Source of the DNA: a virus
Reading direction: 5' to 3' (one strand)
DNA: 40,246 bases
IMG/VR virus record: IMGVR_UViG_3300020020_000096
Span: 1-40,246 of that record
Translations under genes and position numbers: made by a program
Notes under the pieces: generated by a model
Database searches by the model: none
What the model was told of the DNA's origin: nothing
The model's input: the letters and a program-made list of their open reading frames with translations, nothing else
Shown: piece by piece, positions 14,657 to 22,195 of the stretch
Numbering within the stretch: the first letter of the stretch is position 1
Layout of the letters: each line of letters opens with the position of its first letter

Positions 14657-14694
14657 AAAGACCACGCGAGACAAAATAATCTCGCGTGGTCTTT
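14657..14694. terminator. bidirectional terminator
   Basis: AAAGACCACGCGAGA (14657-14671) and TCTCGCGTGGTCTTT (14680-14694) form a perfect 15-bp stem with an 8-base loop. The A-rich and T-rich ends serve both directions, between convergent genes ending at 14635 (plus) and 14707 (minus). Confidence 0.9.
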
Positions 14695-14706
14695 CTTGAG
14701 GACTTC

Positions 14707-14970
14707 TTAAGAGGGCCACGGTCTTACACGATGCACTTCCCCATTCTTGCGGCATACCGCGCCGTTGGCGTACTCGTAGAGAAAATCTACGAGGAACTCG
14801 TTCCACGAAGGCTTGTCCGGCTCATCGATGAGCTTGTGGCACACGATGTACCAGACCTCTTTCGGCACGCGCACGGTCATGGCTTTCGGCGGCGGTGCTT
14901 CAAGGACAGGATCAACGGTCTTTGAGGATTTAGAGGATTGTGCTGTTTCGTAGATGTTCTTCGTCGGCAT
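14707..14970 (-). CDS. ribbon-helix-helix-like regulator candidate
   Basis: This 87-aa protein has a disordered N-terminus (to about residue 28) and then MTVRVPKEVWYIVCHKLIDE with SWNEFLVDFLYEY, the strand-helix-helix order of ribbon-helix-helix DNA-binding proteins. The fold call is moderate. It is a single-gene unit facing the replication operon, with AAGGAA about 11 bases before the ATG and an AT-rich leader. It is a candidate for a regulator of the phage-plasmid, perhaps of the CATGACGTCA sites, but nothing shows which site it binds. Confidence 0.6.
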   Translation of the reverse strand: MPTKNIYETAQSSKSSKTVDPVLEAPPPKAMTVRVPKEVWYIVCHKLIDEPDKPSWNEFLVDFLYEYANGAVCRKNGEVHRVRPWPS

Positions 14971-15168
14971 GATTGTTGTGTTCCTTCGTTTTGTCTGTTG
15001 AACATTTTTTAATATTTAGAGGCTTGCTTCTCTCACAGAAGTACGGTTGAATTGACTTCTCTGGTCATGACGTCATAACGTCAACACCAGGGGACCATAG
15101 GCTACCACAGTAGACCGTAGTACGCAAGAGTAGCTTTCAACTAGACATTAGCAGAGGTTTGACAGCCC
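14971..15168. promoter_or_regulatory. control region of replication operon
   Basis: This is the gap between divergent genes. It has AT-rich DNA near 15000-15020, TTGACT (15052-15057) with TAACGT (15076-15081) at 18-base spacing as a plus-strand promoter, and operator-like site 5 inside that spacer. After it comes a leader of about 80 bases with several GTAG/AGTAG words and a TTGACA at 15159. No gene is seen. Confidence 0.55.
15066..15075. promoter_or_regulatory. CATGACGTCA operator-like site 5
   Basis: This exact copy lies between the TTGACT and TAACGT boxes of the candidate replication-operon promoter, with a second partial half-site TAACGTCA directly after. Binding here would block the promoter. 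Confidence 0.7.
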
Positions 15169-15177
15169 ATGACGTCG
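15168..15177. promoter_or_regulatory. CATGACGTCG operator-like site 6 (one mismatch)
   Basis: The site differs from the other five only in the last base. It contains the ATG of the 61-aa gene, the same placement as site 4. It may be a secondary site or chance coding similarity (Met-Thr-Ser). Confidence 0.4.
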
Positions 15178-15354
15178 TCCGACTCCCAGAATGAGATGCC
15201 TTGCGAGACGAGACTCGCGTTCCTAAGGCGTGAAATGCGGGAGCGAAGAGACTCTCATATTTTCTGGCTGGCAATAATTTGCGCCCTTTCGATCATGGCG
15301 AACATTGTCTTTTTGATCACCACAGTGGTGGCTCCGCAGGTGGGCCGGTGCTAG
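15169..15354 (+). CDS. small single-pass membrane protein
   Basis: The 61-aa product has a charged N-terminus (RLAFLRREMRERRDSH) and one membrane span (IFWLAIICALSIMANIVFLITTVVA), N-in topology by the positive-inside rule. No family is recognised. It opens the replication operon, an unusual place for a lysis gene, so membrane anchoring or superinfection exclusion are alternatives. No clear ribosome site precedes the ATG; an internal ATG (MPCETRL) is possible. The stop overlaps the next start. Confidence 0.55.
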   Translation: MTSSDSQNEMPCETRLAFLRREMRERRDSHIFWLAIICALSIMANIVFLITTVVAPQVGRC

Positions 15355-15476
15355 TGTTCGGCACGCGGCCCCCAGAGCCTGACTCCCCGCGGGAGGATAC
15401 GCGGATCGCGAAAGCGTTTTGCTTCCTGCTCGTTCTCGCCTATTGCTTCACGCATACGCGGGGGTGGCTATGGTGA
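15348..15476 (+). CDS. 42-aa membrane peptide candidate
   Basis: A GTG-start frame overlaps the previous stop (GTGCTAG) and its own stop overlaps the next start (ATGGTGA), so it bridges two genes with no gap. The product has a Pro-rich head and a hydrophobic span (KAFCFLLVLAYCFTH). Overlap at both ends is the best evidence. A two-component membrane pair with the 61-aa gene, in the manner of nested lysis or exclusion genes, is possible but speculative. Confidence 0.45.
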   Translation: MLVFGTRPPEPDSPREDTRIAKAFCFLLVLAYCFTHTRGWLW

Positions 15477-15979
15477 TCATCGGCATCGACCCCGGCGCCA
15501 CCGGCGCCCTCGCTTTTCTCGACACGAACACAGGCGTCATCAACGTGCAGGACATGCCGGCCATCCTCGTCCAGCAGGGCATGCGGCGGGTCCATCGTGT
15601 CTCCGCGGCCCTTCTCGCCGCCCTCATCGATGTGCATGGCGGGGGTCCGATGATGGCCTACGTCGAGCAGGTGGCGTCCATGCCCAACCAGGGAGTCTCT
15701 TCCGTCTTCGCCTTTGGCCGCGCCGCCGGCATTGTCGAAGGCGTGCTGGCGGCGCTCTGCATACCCACGATCTTTATCCCGCCGCAGACATGGATGCGCG
15801 GCGTTGGGTTGGCTGGCGCCGTGAAGGACCGCAAAGAGGCCAGCCGCGGGAAAGCCTGCCAACTCTACCCCGCGTCCGCTCAAACCTTCGCCCGGGTGAA
15901 AGACCATGGCCGCGCCGAGGCCGCGCTGATCGCCCATTTCGGGGCATCACTCCTGCACAAGGAAGCCCGGAGTGCCTGA
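15470..15979 (+). CDS. RuvC-like Holliday-junction resolvase
   Basis: This 169-aa protein is of the RNase H-fold resolvase type. IIGIDPGATGALAF carries the first catalytic Asp (residue 7). AYVEQVASM carries Glu66, and HGRAEAALIAHF near 146-157 carries the last acidic position (Glu150 in this copy). Such enzymes cut recombination junctions before packaging or during replication. The ATG at 15470 follows GGGGGTggct and matches the conserved N-terminus; an upstream extension is a Leu/Arg-rich shadow. It overlaps both neighbours in the operon. Confidence 0.85.
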   Translation: MVIIGIDPGATGALAFLDTNTGVINVQDMPAILVQQGMRRVHRVSAALLAALIDVHGGGPMMAYVEQVASMPNQGVSSVFAFGRAAGIVEGVLAALCIPTIFIPPQTWMRGVGLAGAVKDRKEASRGKACQLYPASAQTFARVKDHGRAEAALIAHFGASLLHKEARSA

Positions 15980-16166
15980 CCACGCCGCGCGGCTGCGCGA
16001 GATGGCCCAGGTGCTGCGTAGTGTTGCCGAGGATGGCGAGGCCGTCCTGCGCATCACCGCCTGCCCCAAGGGCGATTCCTGCGAGAACTGCGTCCGGAAG
16101 TGGAAGGCCGTCGGGATCCTGCGCGAGGCGGCGGATTACATCGACTCGCAGGTGGTGGTGCATTGA
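15972..16166 (+). CDS. unknown 64-aa protein
   Basis: The frame starts with GTG inside the end of the resolvase gene, after AAGGAAG. The product is helical (HAARLREMAQVLRSVAEDGEA, VGILREAADYIDSQV) with a central Cys triad (CPKGDSCENC) that could bind metal. No family is recognised. The stop overlaps the helicase start as TTGA, so it belongs to the same translation-coupled series. Confidence 0.65.
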   Translation: MPDHAARLREMAQVLRSVAEDGEAVLRITACPKGDSCENCVRKWKAVGILREAADYIDSQVVVH

Positions 16167-17449
16167 CACCGCGCCCCTACCAATGCACCGGCGCGCTCTT
16201 CCTGGCAGAGACGCCCCGCGGCGTCCTGGGCGATGAACCCGGCCTTGGGAAAACAGCCCAACTGATTCTCGCCGCCAAGCTGGTCGGCGCTCTCACCATC
16301 CTTGTCATCTGTCCGGCGGTGGCGGTCCGCAACTGGCAGCGGGAATTTCAGATGTGGTGGCCCGCGGCCAAGCCCGTCATCGTGTCCTATGACATTGCCA
16401 CCCGCATGGTGTCCAAGGGCTACAAGCGGACCCAGTGGGACGTCCTCATCCTCGATGAAGCGCACTATCTCAAAAACAGGGACTCGCAGCGCACCAAAGC
16501 GATCTACCGCCCCAACGCGCCCGAGAAGGGGATCGCCGGCATGGCCCACCATGTCTGGGCTGCGTCCGGCACTCTGGCGCCCAACGATCTGACCGAATAC
16601 TGGACCCATCTCCGGGTCCTGCGTCCGGACCTGATCCCATCGGCGGAAGTAGGCAAGGCCATGACGTGGACCGAGTTTCTGATGCACTACACCACCTGGT
16701 CCGCCGGCCCCTACTCGATCCGCATCCACTCGATCAAGCGCCGCGACGAACTCACTACAATTCTGGGAAAGCTGGGCCTCCGGCGCACGGTCGAAGATGT
16801 GCTGCCGGATCTCCCCGCCTTATGTTGGGGGACGGTGTCCGTCCCGCGGGATGCCGCCGCGGCGGGCCTCAGGGAAATGGAAGACGCCCCGGAGGTCCAA
16901 GCCATCCGGGAACGCATCGACGCCGGCGGGGACTTTGACGCCCGCGACACCGTGCATCTGGCCACCCTGCGCCGGGTGGTCGGGGAAGCGAAAGCCGCGG
17001 CGATCGGGGGCATGGTGGCCGGGGAACTCACCGAGAATCACTACAGGAAAATAGTTATATGGGCATGGCATGCGCGAGTCATAGACAAATTGATGCGTAC
17101 ACTCGTCGCGTTCTACCCCGTCTATATTGATGGCGGGGTGTCCCTTAACCAGCGCCAGAAGAACATCGACCTCTTCCAGCGGGACCCCCTGTGCCGGGTC
17201 TTTGTGGGGCAGATCGTCGCCGCCGGAACGGCCATCACCCTGACCGCCGCCAATCAGGTTCTGTTCGCGGAGTCTTCCTGGGTGCCGGCGGAAGACCTGC
17301 AGGCGGCGAAGCGTTGCCATCGGATAGGGCAGACCCGTCCGGTATTTGCGCGCTACGCCGCCTTGGAAGATTCGATTGACGAAGTCGTCGCCGCCGCACA
17401 GGCGAGGAAACTATCCCAACACATTGACATAGGAGAACCACGTATATGA
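16163..17449 (+). CDS. SNF2-family DEAH helicase
   Basis: The product is a 428-aa ATP-driven DNA translocase. Motif I is GDEPGLGKT (23-31), motif II DEAH (98-101), motif III AASGT, and motif VI QAAKRCHRIGQTRPV near the C-terminus; the last is the hallmark of SNF2 enzymes (RIGQ). It is shorter than typical and has no accessory domain. I start at TTG 16163, which overlaps the previous stop as TTGA with AGGTGG upstream. Homology begins at the following TPRPYQ. Known phage relatives assist replication or recombination. Confidence 0.85.
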   Translation: MTPRPYQCTGALFLAETPRGVLGDEPGLGKTAQLILAAKLVGALTILVICPAVAVRNWQREFQMWWPAAKPVIVSYDIATRMVSKGYKRTQWDVLILDEAHYLKNRDSQRTKAIYRPNAPEKGIAGMAHHVWAASGTLAPNDLTEYWTHLRVLRPDLIPSAEVGKAMTWTEFLMHYTTWSAGPYSIRIHSIKRRDELTTILGKLGLRRTVEDVLPDLPALCWGTVSVPRDAAAAGLREMEDAPEVQAIRERIDAGGDFDARDTVHLATLRRVVGEAKAAAIGGMVAGELTENHYRKIVIWAWHARVIDKLMRTLVAFYPVYIDGGVSLNQRQKNIDLFQRDPLCRVFVGQIVAAGTAITLTAANQVLFAESSWVPAEDLQAAKRCHRIGQTRPVFARYAALEDSIDEVVAAAQARKLSQHIDIGEPRI

Positions 17450-18075
17450 ACTACTCGATTACTATAACCAATGCCGCGTTTGACCTGACGCTGCAGACCA
17501 CCAACGCGCAGACCATCCGGGCCGCAATAGAACTTGCGGACCGGGCCTGCGGGGTGCTGGTACAAGGACCCATCACAGACAGCCTGATGCCGGTGTCGGA
17601 AGTGACCTTTGCCAAAGGCACCCTCGCCGATGTCCTTTCCAAAGAGATCGACCTGGAGGAGAAGGCCAACGAGCAGGCCCAGGCTCTCGCCATTGCCCAA
17701 GGGCCGGACCCGGACGTCCATGTGGAACCCCCGCCCCCGGCGAAGGCTGCAAAGCCCACTGCCGTGAAGAAGACGGCCAAACCCGCCGCGGCCCCCATTC
17801 CGGCGCCGCCAGCCGCCGCGAAAGAAGACCCAGTGGTTCAGGTTCTGATGCCCACCCCGCCGGAGAACCTGAAGGCCCTGCAGGATGAAACCGCATCGCT
17901 CACGATGGAGGCCATCGGGCGCAACCGTCCGGCGGTGATCGCTTTAATGGGGGAGTTCGGCGCGACCAAGTTCAGCGACATCAAGACGGACCCGGAGAAG
18001 TTGAAGGGATTCCGCGCCCGCATCCCGGGCATCACCGCCGAAACCCTGGTTGATGGGGATGGAAAGTTGATATGA
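17446..18075 (+). CDS. unknown 209-aa protein with Pro/Ala/Lys linker
   Basis: No family is recognised. There are two folded parts: a beta-rich N-terminus (about 1-85), then an unstructured Pro/Ala/Lys linker (about 95-130), and a helical C-terminus (about 140-209) including GRNRPAVIALMGEFGATKFSDI and RARIPGITAETL. The second resembles a helix-hairpin motif seen in DNA-associated proteins, a weak call. AGGAG lies about 10 bases upstream and the start overlaps the helicase stop as ATGA. Confidence 0.7.
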   Translation: MNYSITITNAAFDLTLQTTNAQTIRAAIELADRACGVLVQGPITDSLMPVSEVTFAKGTLADVLSKEIDLEEKANEQAQALAIAQGPDPDVHVEPPPPAKAAKPTAVKKTAKPAAAPIPAPPAAAKEDPVVQVLMPTPPENLKALQDETASLTMEAIGRNRPAVIALMGEFGATKFSDIKTDPEKLKGFRARIPGITAETLVDGDGKLI

Positions 18076-18401
18076 CGGAGGAGATCGACCTGACTGACCA
18101 CCACCCCTGTCCGGTCTGCTGCCGTGTGTTGACCGATCAGCCGCTGTGCCATTACTGCGCCGAAACCGCCGCGCTGCGGAAGGATCTCTTCGACGCCAAC
18201 ATGCGGGCCACCATCGATAAAGCTGACGCAGAACGGTACAGATGGCTTCGCAAGGAATCCCTCATCCATTGGGAGCGGTCGAAGAACCTCCGCAACAAGC
18301 TATCGTTCCCGACTCTCAGGGCTTTTGAACCGAAGCCTGGCGGGAATTATCGGGACAGGTTCGACGCCGCTATCGACGCCGTCAGGGAGGACAAGCCATG
18401 A
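18072..18401 (+). CDS. unknown 109-aa protein with two CxxC motifs
   Basis: No family is recognised. CPVC (13-16) and CHYC (near 28) form a small zinc site; a charged helical region follows with DADAERYRWLRKE-type sequence (DKADAERYRWLRKESLIHWE) known from many short phage proteins. The start is in an ATGA overlap and the stop is in an ATGA overlap with the nuclease gene. Confidence 0.7.
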   Translation: MTEEIDLTDHHPCPVCCRVLTDQPLCHYCAETAALRKDLFDANMRATIDKADAERYRWLRKESLIHWERSKNLRNKLSFPTLRAFEPKPGGNYRDRFDAAIDAVREDKP

Positions 18402-19597
18402 CCCAGGCCCACGAAACCCGCGAACATTCGGAACTATCGGCGTCCGGCGCCTATCGTTGGATGGCCTGCCCGGGCAGCGTCCAGTTATGCCGCACGGTCC
18501 CGCCCAAACCTCCCTCCTCCTACGCCCTGGAAGGGACCGCCGCGCACGAACTCGCCGAGAAGTGTCTGGCCGATAACATCGACGCGACGGACTGCGTCGG
18601 CATGCCCTGGCGGCATATCGAGGAACTCGATGCCGAGTTCTGCGATGCCGTCCAGGTGTACATCAATCTGGTCCGGGAACTCCTGGCGAAATCCCCCTCC
18701 TTCATTGCGATGGAAGGGCGCTTTTCCCTGGCCCGCTTGAAACCGCCCGCGCCGATGTTCGGCACAACGGATTTCGCCTGCATCATTGACGACGTCCTCT
18801 ATGTGCTGGACTTCAAGTTCGGCAAGGGCGTTTTAGTTGAGGTGGTGGATAATCCGCAACTCCTCTACTACGCCTTGGGCGCATTGATGTTCCTGCCCGC
18901 GGGCGTGGCGTCCAAGGTCCGATCCATTGATGTCACCATCGTCCAGCCGCGGGCGTCCCACATCGACGGACCCATCCGCGCCCACCGCTACACTCTCGAT
19001 GAGGTGATCGATTTTACGGAGGAACTCTTCCGGCTGGCGAATATCGCTATCGGGGATAACCCGCCCTTCAAGGCCGGCCCGCAATGCCGGTGGTGCGATG
19101 CCCACGGCATCTGCGCCGTCGCCAACGAGCAGGCCTTGACTATCGCCCGCGAAGAGTTCGGCATCATCGATGAGCGCAGCGTCCCTGTTGAGCCTCCGCA
19201 CCCGGCGCTGATTAACCCAGACGCGTTGGGACAATTGATGGCTAAGTTCCGGGTGCTGGAAGAGTGGATGAAAGCCGTCCGGGAGCATAGCTTCCGGATT
19301 ATGGAGGCCGGCGTCCCCGTCCCCGGCTGGAAGCTGGTGGCGAAAAGGGGAGTCCGGAAGTGGAAGAACGAGCAGTCCGTCAAGGACTGGGCCTTCCTCG
19401 CCGGCTACAACCCGGACGACCTGTACAGCAAGGAACTCAAGTCCCCCGCCCAGGTCGAGCACATGGTTGGCAAAAAACATTTGTCCGCTGATTTGTATGA
19501 AGTGATCTCCAGCGGATTGACATTAACCGAAGCGTCCGACAAGCGCCCGGCGGCATCGTCGCTGGCCGCGGCGGACGAATTCTCAGCTATCGAATAA
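18398..19597 (+). CDS. DUF2800-type PD-(D/E)XK nuclease
   Basis: This 399-aa protein matches DUF2800, a RecB-like family. It starts with SELSASGAYRWMACPGSVQL, has EGTAAHELAEKCL near 48, and a nuclease core with Asp125 (GTTDFACI), Asp138 and Lys140 (LDFKFGKG). QCRWCDAHGIC near residue 228 is a Cys cluster of the sort that holds an iron-sulfur group in related enzymes. Phage members are thought to process DNA ends for recombination. GGGAGG precedes the start, which overlaps the previous stop. DUF2815 and DNA polymerase follow, a familiar set. Confidence 0.85.
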   Translation: MTQAHETREHSELSASGAYRWMACPGSVQLCRTVPPKPPSSYALEGTAAHELAEKCLADNIDATDCVGMPWRHIEELDAEFCDAVQVYINLVRELLAKSPSFIAMEGRFSLARLKPPAPMFGTTDFACIIDDVLYVLDFKFGKGVLVEVVDNPQLLYYALGALMFLPAGVASKVRSIDVTIVQPRASHIDGPIRAHRYTLDEVIDFTEELFRLANIAIGDNPPFKAGPQCRWCDAHGICAVANEQALTIAREEFGIIDERSVPVEPPHPALINPDALGQLMAKFRVLEEWMKAVREHSFRIMEAGVPVPGWKLVAKRGVRKWKNEQSVKDWAFLAGYNPDDLYSKELKSPAQVEHMVGKKHLSADLYEVISSGLTLTEASDKRPAASSLAAADEFSAIE

Positions 19598-19622
19598 ACC
19601 CCTAGAAAGAAGGAACCCTTAT

Positions 19623-20219
19623 ATGTCCACATCAACCCCTGAAATCAAGAGAACGCCCAACTACATCACCCCGCCCGCAATCCTGAGCTACCCCGCGCTA
19701 TTCGAGCCGAAAGCGGTGATGAAAGGATCGGACCAACTGAAGTACTCGGCCTCGCTGGTCTTTCCCCCTGGCACCGATTTAAAGCCGATGCAGAGATTGG
19801 CGCAGGAAGCCGCCACGGAGAAATTCGGGGACAAATGGCCCGCCCTCCATAAGGCCGGACGGTTCCGGTTTCCCTTCCGTACCGATGCGGAGGAAAAGGG
19901 ATTTGAAAAAGGCAGCGTGTTCATCAACGCCAAAAATGATAAACAGCCCCAGGTTGTCGGACCCATGGCCGGCGTCGATGGCAAGCCCACCGCCATCACC
20001 GACGCCGATGAGGTTTACCCGGGTTGTATCGTGCGCGCCAGCATTCGCTTTTTCGGGTATGACACCAACGGCAACAAAGGCGTGGGCGTGTCCCTGCAAA
20101 ACCTGCAGAAGATGCGTGAGGGCAAGCGCCTTGACGGACGCCGGCAGGCGGCGGACGAGTTTGACCCCATCGAAGAGGCCGCATTCGAGGATGCGAACTC
20201 CGACGTTGACCTGATGTAA
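19623..20219 (+). CDS. DUF2815-type ssDNA-binding-like protein
   Basis: This 198-aa protein matches DUF2815: TPPAILSYPALFEPKAV at the start, LKYSASLVFPPGTD near 38, VYPGCIVRASIRFFGYD near 132, and an acidic tail (EEAAFEDANSDVDLM). The family is regarded as single-strand-binding-like, and the acidic tail is typical of such proteins. AAGGAA lies just before the ATG. It sits between nuclease and polymerase, which supports a replication or recombination role. Confidence 0.8.
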   Translation: MSTSTPEIKRTPNYITPPAILSYPALFEPKAVMKGSDQLKYSASLVFPPGTDLKPMQRLAQEAATEKFGDKWPALHKAGRFRFPFRTDAEEKGFEKGSVFINAKNDKQPQVVGPMAGVDGKPTAITDADEVYPGCIVRASIRFFGYDTNGNKGVGVSLQNLQKMREGKRLDGRRQAADEFDPIEEAAFEDANSDVDLM

Positions 20220-20229
20220 AGGGGGCGAC

Positions 20230-22191
20230 ATGGTCGTCCATATCGATTTCGAGACCCGTTCAGAGGTCGATCTGAAACGGACGGGCGTCCATGTCTATGC
20301 CGCGCACCCATCGACCCAGGTCATGTGCGCGGCCTACGCCATAGATGACGGTCCGGCTGCAATCTGGCGCATGGGCGAGCCTATGCCGGCGGACCTCGCC
20401 GCGGCCACCACCGCGGGCGCCGAGTGGCACGCCTGGAATGCGCAGTTTGAGCGGGTCATGTGGCGCGACTGCCTGCGCCGTGTGGAAAAGGGCGGATGGA
20501 ACGCCTACATGCCGCCGCTCGAATCCTGGCACTGCTCCATGGCCCGCGCGGCGCTCTGCGGCCTGCCCCTGGGCCTTGCCCAGTCCGCCACGATCCTCAA
20601 GCTGCCGGAGGGCAAGGACATGGGTGGGCGCAGCCTGATGCTGCGCATGACCAAACCCCGCACCAAGGACCCGCTGACGTGGTGGGAAGAAGAGGACAAG
20701 CTAGAACGTCTTTTCAGCTACTGTAAGAACGATGTGCTGGTCGAGCGCGGCATTGCCACACTCCTGCCCCCAATGCCAGTGGCGGAACGGGAGACATACC
20801 TGCTCGACCAGCGCGTCAACGACAGGGGCGTCCGGCTGGACGTGCCGTTGGCAGAGGCCTCCTACGACATAGCCAAAGAGGCCATCCGCAAGGCGGATGA
20901 CGAGCTGTACTGGATCACCACCGGCCAGGTAACCGGCGTCTCCAAGGTCAAGGCACTCACCGAATGGGTGCAGCAACAGGGAGTCCAAGTCGATAGCCTG
21001 GACAAGCAAAGCCTCGCCGCCCTGGCCGAGTGTGACCTCCCGCCGGACGTCTCCGCGGCGCTCACCCTTCGCGCCGAGTCCGCCAAATCCAGCGTGGCCA
21101 AGCTGGACACGATGCGGGCCTATGCCGCCGGAGACGGGCGCATGCGCGGCCTCCTACAATTTTCGGGCGCCGCCACCGGGCGCTGGTCCGGGCGGGGGCC
21201 GCAGCCGCAGAACTTCCCGCGGGGGACGGTGGACAATCCGGAGCAGTTTCTGCCGTGGGTCCGGGAGCGCCGGCTCGATGACCTGGCGCTCTTCGCGCCG
21301 CCGATGGAAATCCTGTCTTCGCTCATGCGGGCGCACTTTATCCCGGACCCCAAGCGCATCTACCTGTGCGCCGATTATGCCGCCATCGAGGCCCGGGTGC
21401 TGGCGTGGCTGGCCCGCCAGAACGATTTGGTCCGGAAATTCGAGCAGGGAGTGGACGTCTACAAGGATCTGGCATCCCGGATCTACAAAGTTCCGATCGA
21501 AGAGGTGTCCGGCAAACAGCGGTTTGTGGGGAAGACCGCGACATTGGGGTTGGGATACCAGATGGGTCCGCCCAAGTTCGCCGCGCAGTGCGCCGCCATG
21601 GGTGTAGAGATATCGGAGGAGATCGCGGTGATGGTGGTCCGGACCTACCGCAGTTCCAATGCCTGTATCGCGGCCCTGTGGAACGGCCTCGCGGGCGCGG
21701 CCATCGATGCCGTCGCCACGCACAGCCCTATGTCATACAACGGCATCACCTTTCGCATCGACGGGCGGTGGTTGACGATGGAGTTGCCCAGCGGGCGCTG
21801 CCTGTACTATTCGGACCCGCGGTTGCATGAGGTTGAGGCCCCCTGGAAGGACGAGAACGGCAAGCCGGTCATGCAGTCCCAAGTGGTCGTCAACAGTTAC
21901 TCCACGATGACCCGCATCTGGGGGCCGCGGCGGATGTATGGCGGGCTATGGACGGAGAACGCCGTCCAGGCTATCGCCCGTGATCTGCTGGCGCACTCCA
22001 TGCTGCAGGTTGAGAAGGCCGGGTTCCCGGTGGTGCTGACCGTTCACGATGAAATCCTCTCGGAGATGGTGGGCGCGCGTCCGGAAGCGATGGAAAAGCA
22101 GTTTGCCGAAGTGATGCGGCGGGTGCCGGCATGGGCGGCGGGGTGTCCGGTGGGGGTAGAGACGTGGCGGGGCGAAAGATACCGGAAGTGA
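20230..22191 (+). CDS. family A DNA polymerase with 3'-5' exonuclease
   Basis: This 653-aa replicative polymerase has both proofreading and polymerase parts. Exo motif I is HIDFETRS (Asp6, Glu8), exo III is YCKNDVLVE near 160-168. In the polymerase half, motif A is CADYAAIEARV (Asp382), motif B is KTATLGLGY (Lys435) and motif C is HDE (606-608). No 5'-3' exonuclease is present. Length is typical for phage-type family A enzymes. GGGGG lies just before the ATG. Confidence 0.95.
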   Translation: MVVHIDFETRSEVDLKRTGVHVYAAHPSTQVMCAAYAIDDGPAAIWRMGEPMPADLAAATTAGAEWHAWNAQFERVMWRDCLRRVEKGGWNAYMPPLESWHCSMARAALCGLPLGLAQSATILKLPEGKDMGGRSLMLRMTKPRTKDPLTWWEEEDKLERLFSYCKNDVLVERGIATLLPPMPVAERETYLLDQRVNDRGVRLDVPLAEASYDIAKEAIRKADDELYWITTGQVTGVSKVKALTEWVQQQGVQVDSLDKQSLAALAECDLPPDVSAALTLRAESAKSSVAKLDTMRAYAAGDGRMRGLLQFSGAATGRWSGRGPQPQNFPRGTVDNPEQFLPWVRERRLDDLALFAPPMEILSSLMRAHFIPDPKRIYLCADYAAIEARVLAWLARQNDLVRKFEQGVDVYKDLASRIYKVPIEEVSGKQRFVGKTATLGLGYQMGPPKFAAQCAAMGVEISEEIAVMVVRTYRSSNACIAALWNGLAGAAIDAVATHSPMSYNGITFRIDGRWLTMELPSGRCLYYSDPRLHEVEAPWKDENGKPVMQSQVVVNSYSTMTRIWGPRRMYGGLWTENAVQAIARDLLAHSMLQVEKAGFPVVLTVHDEILSEMVGARPEAMEKQFAEVMRRVPAWAAGCPVGVETWRGERYRK

Positions 22192-22195
22192 TCCT

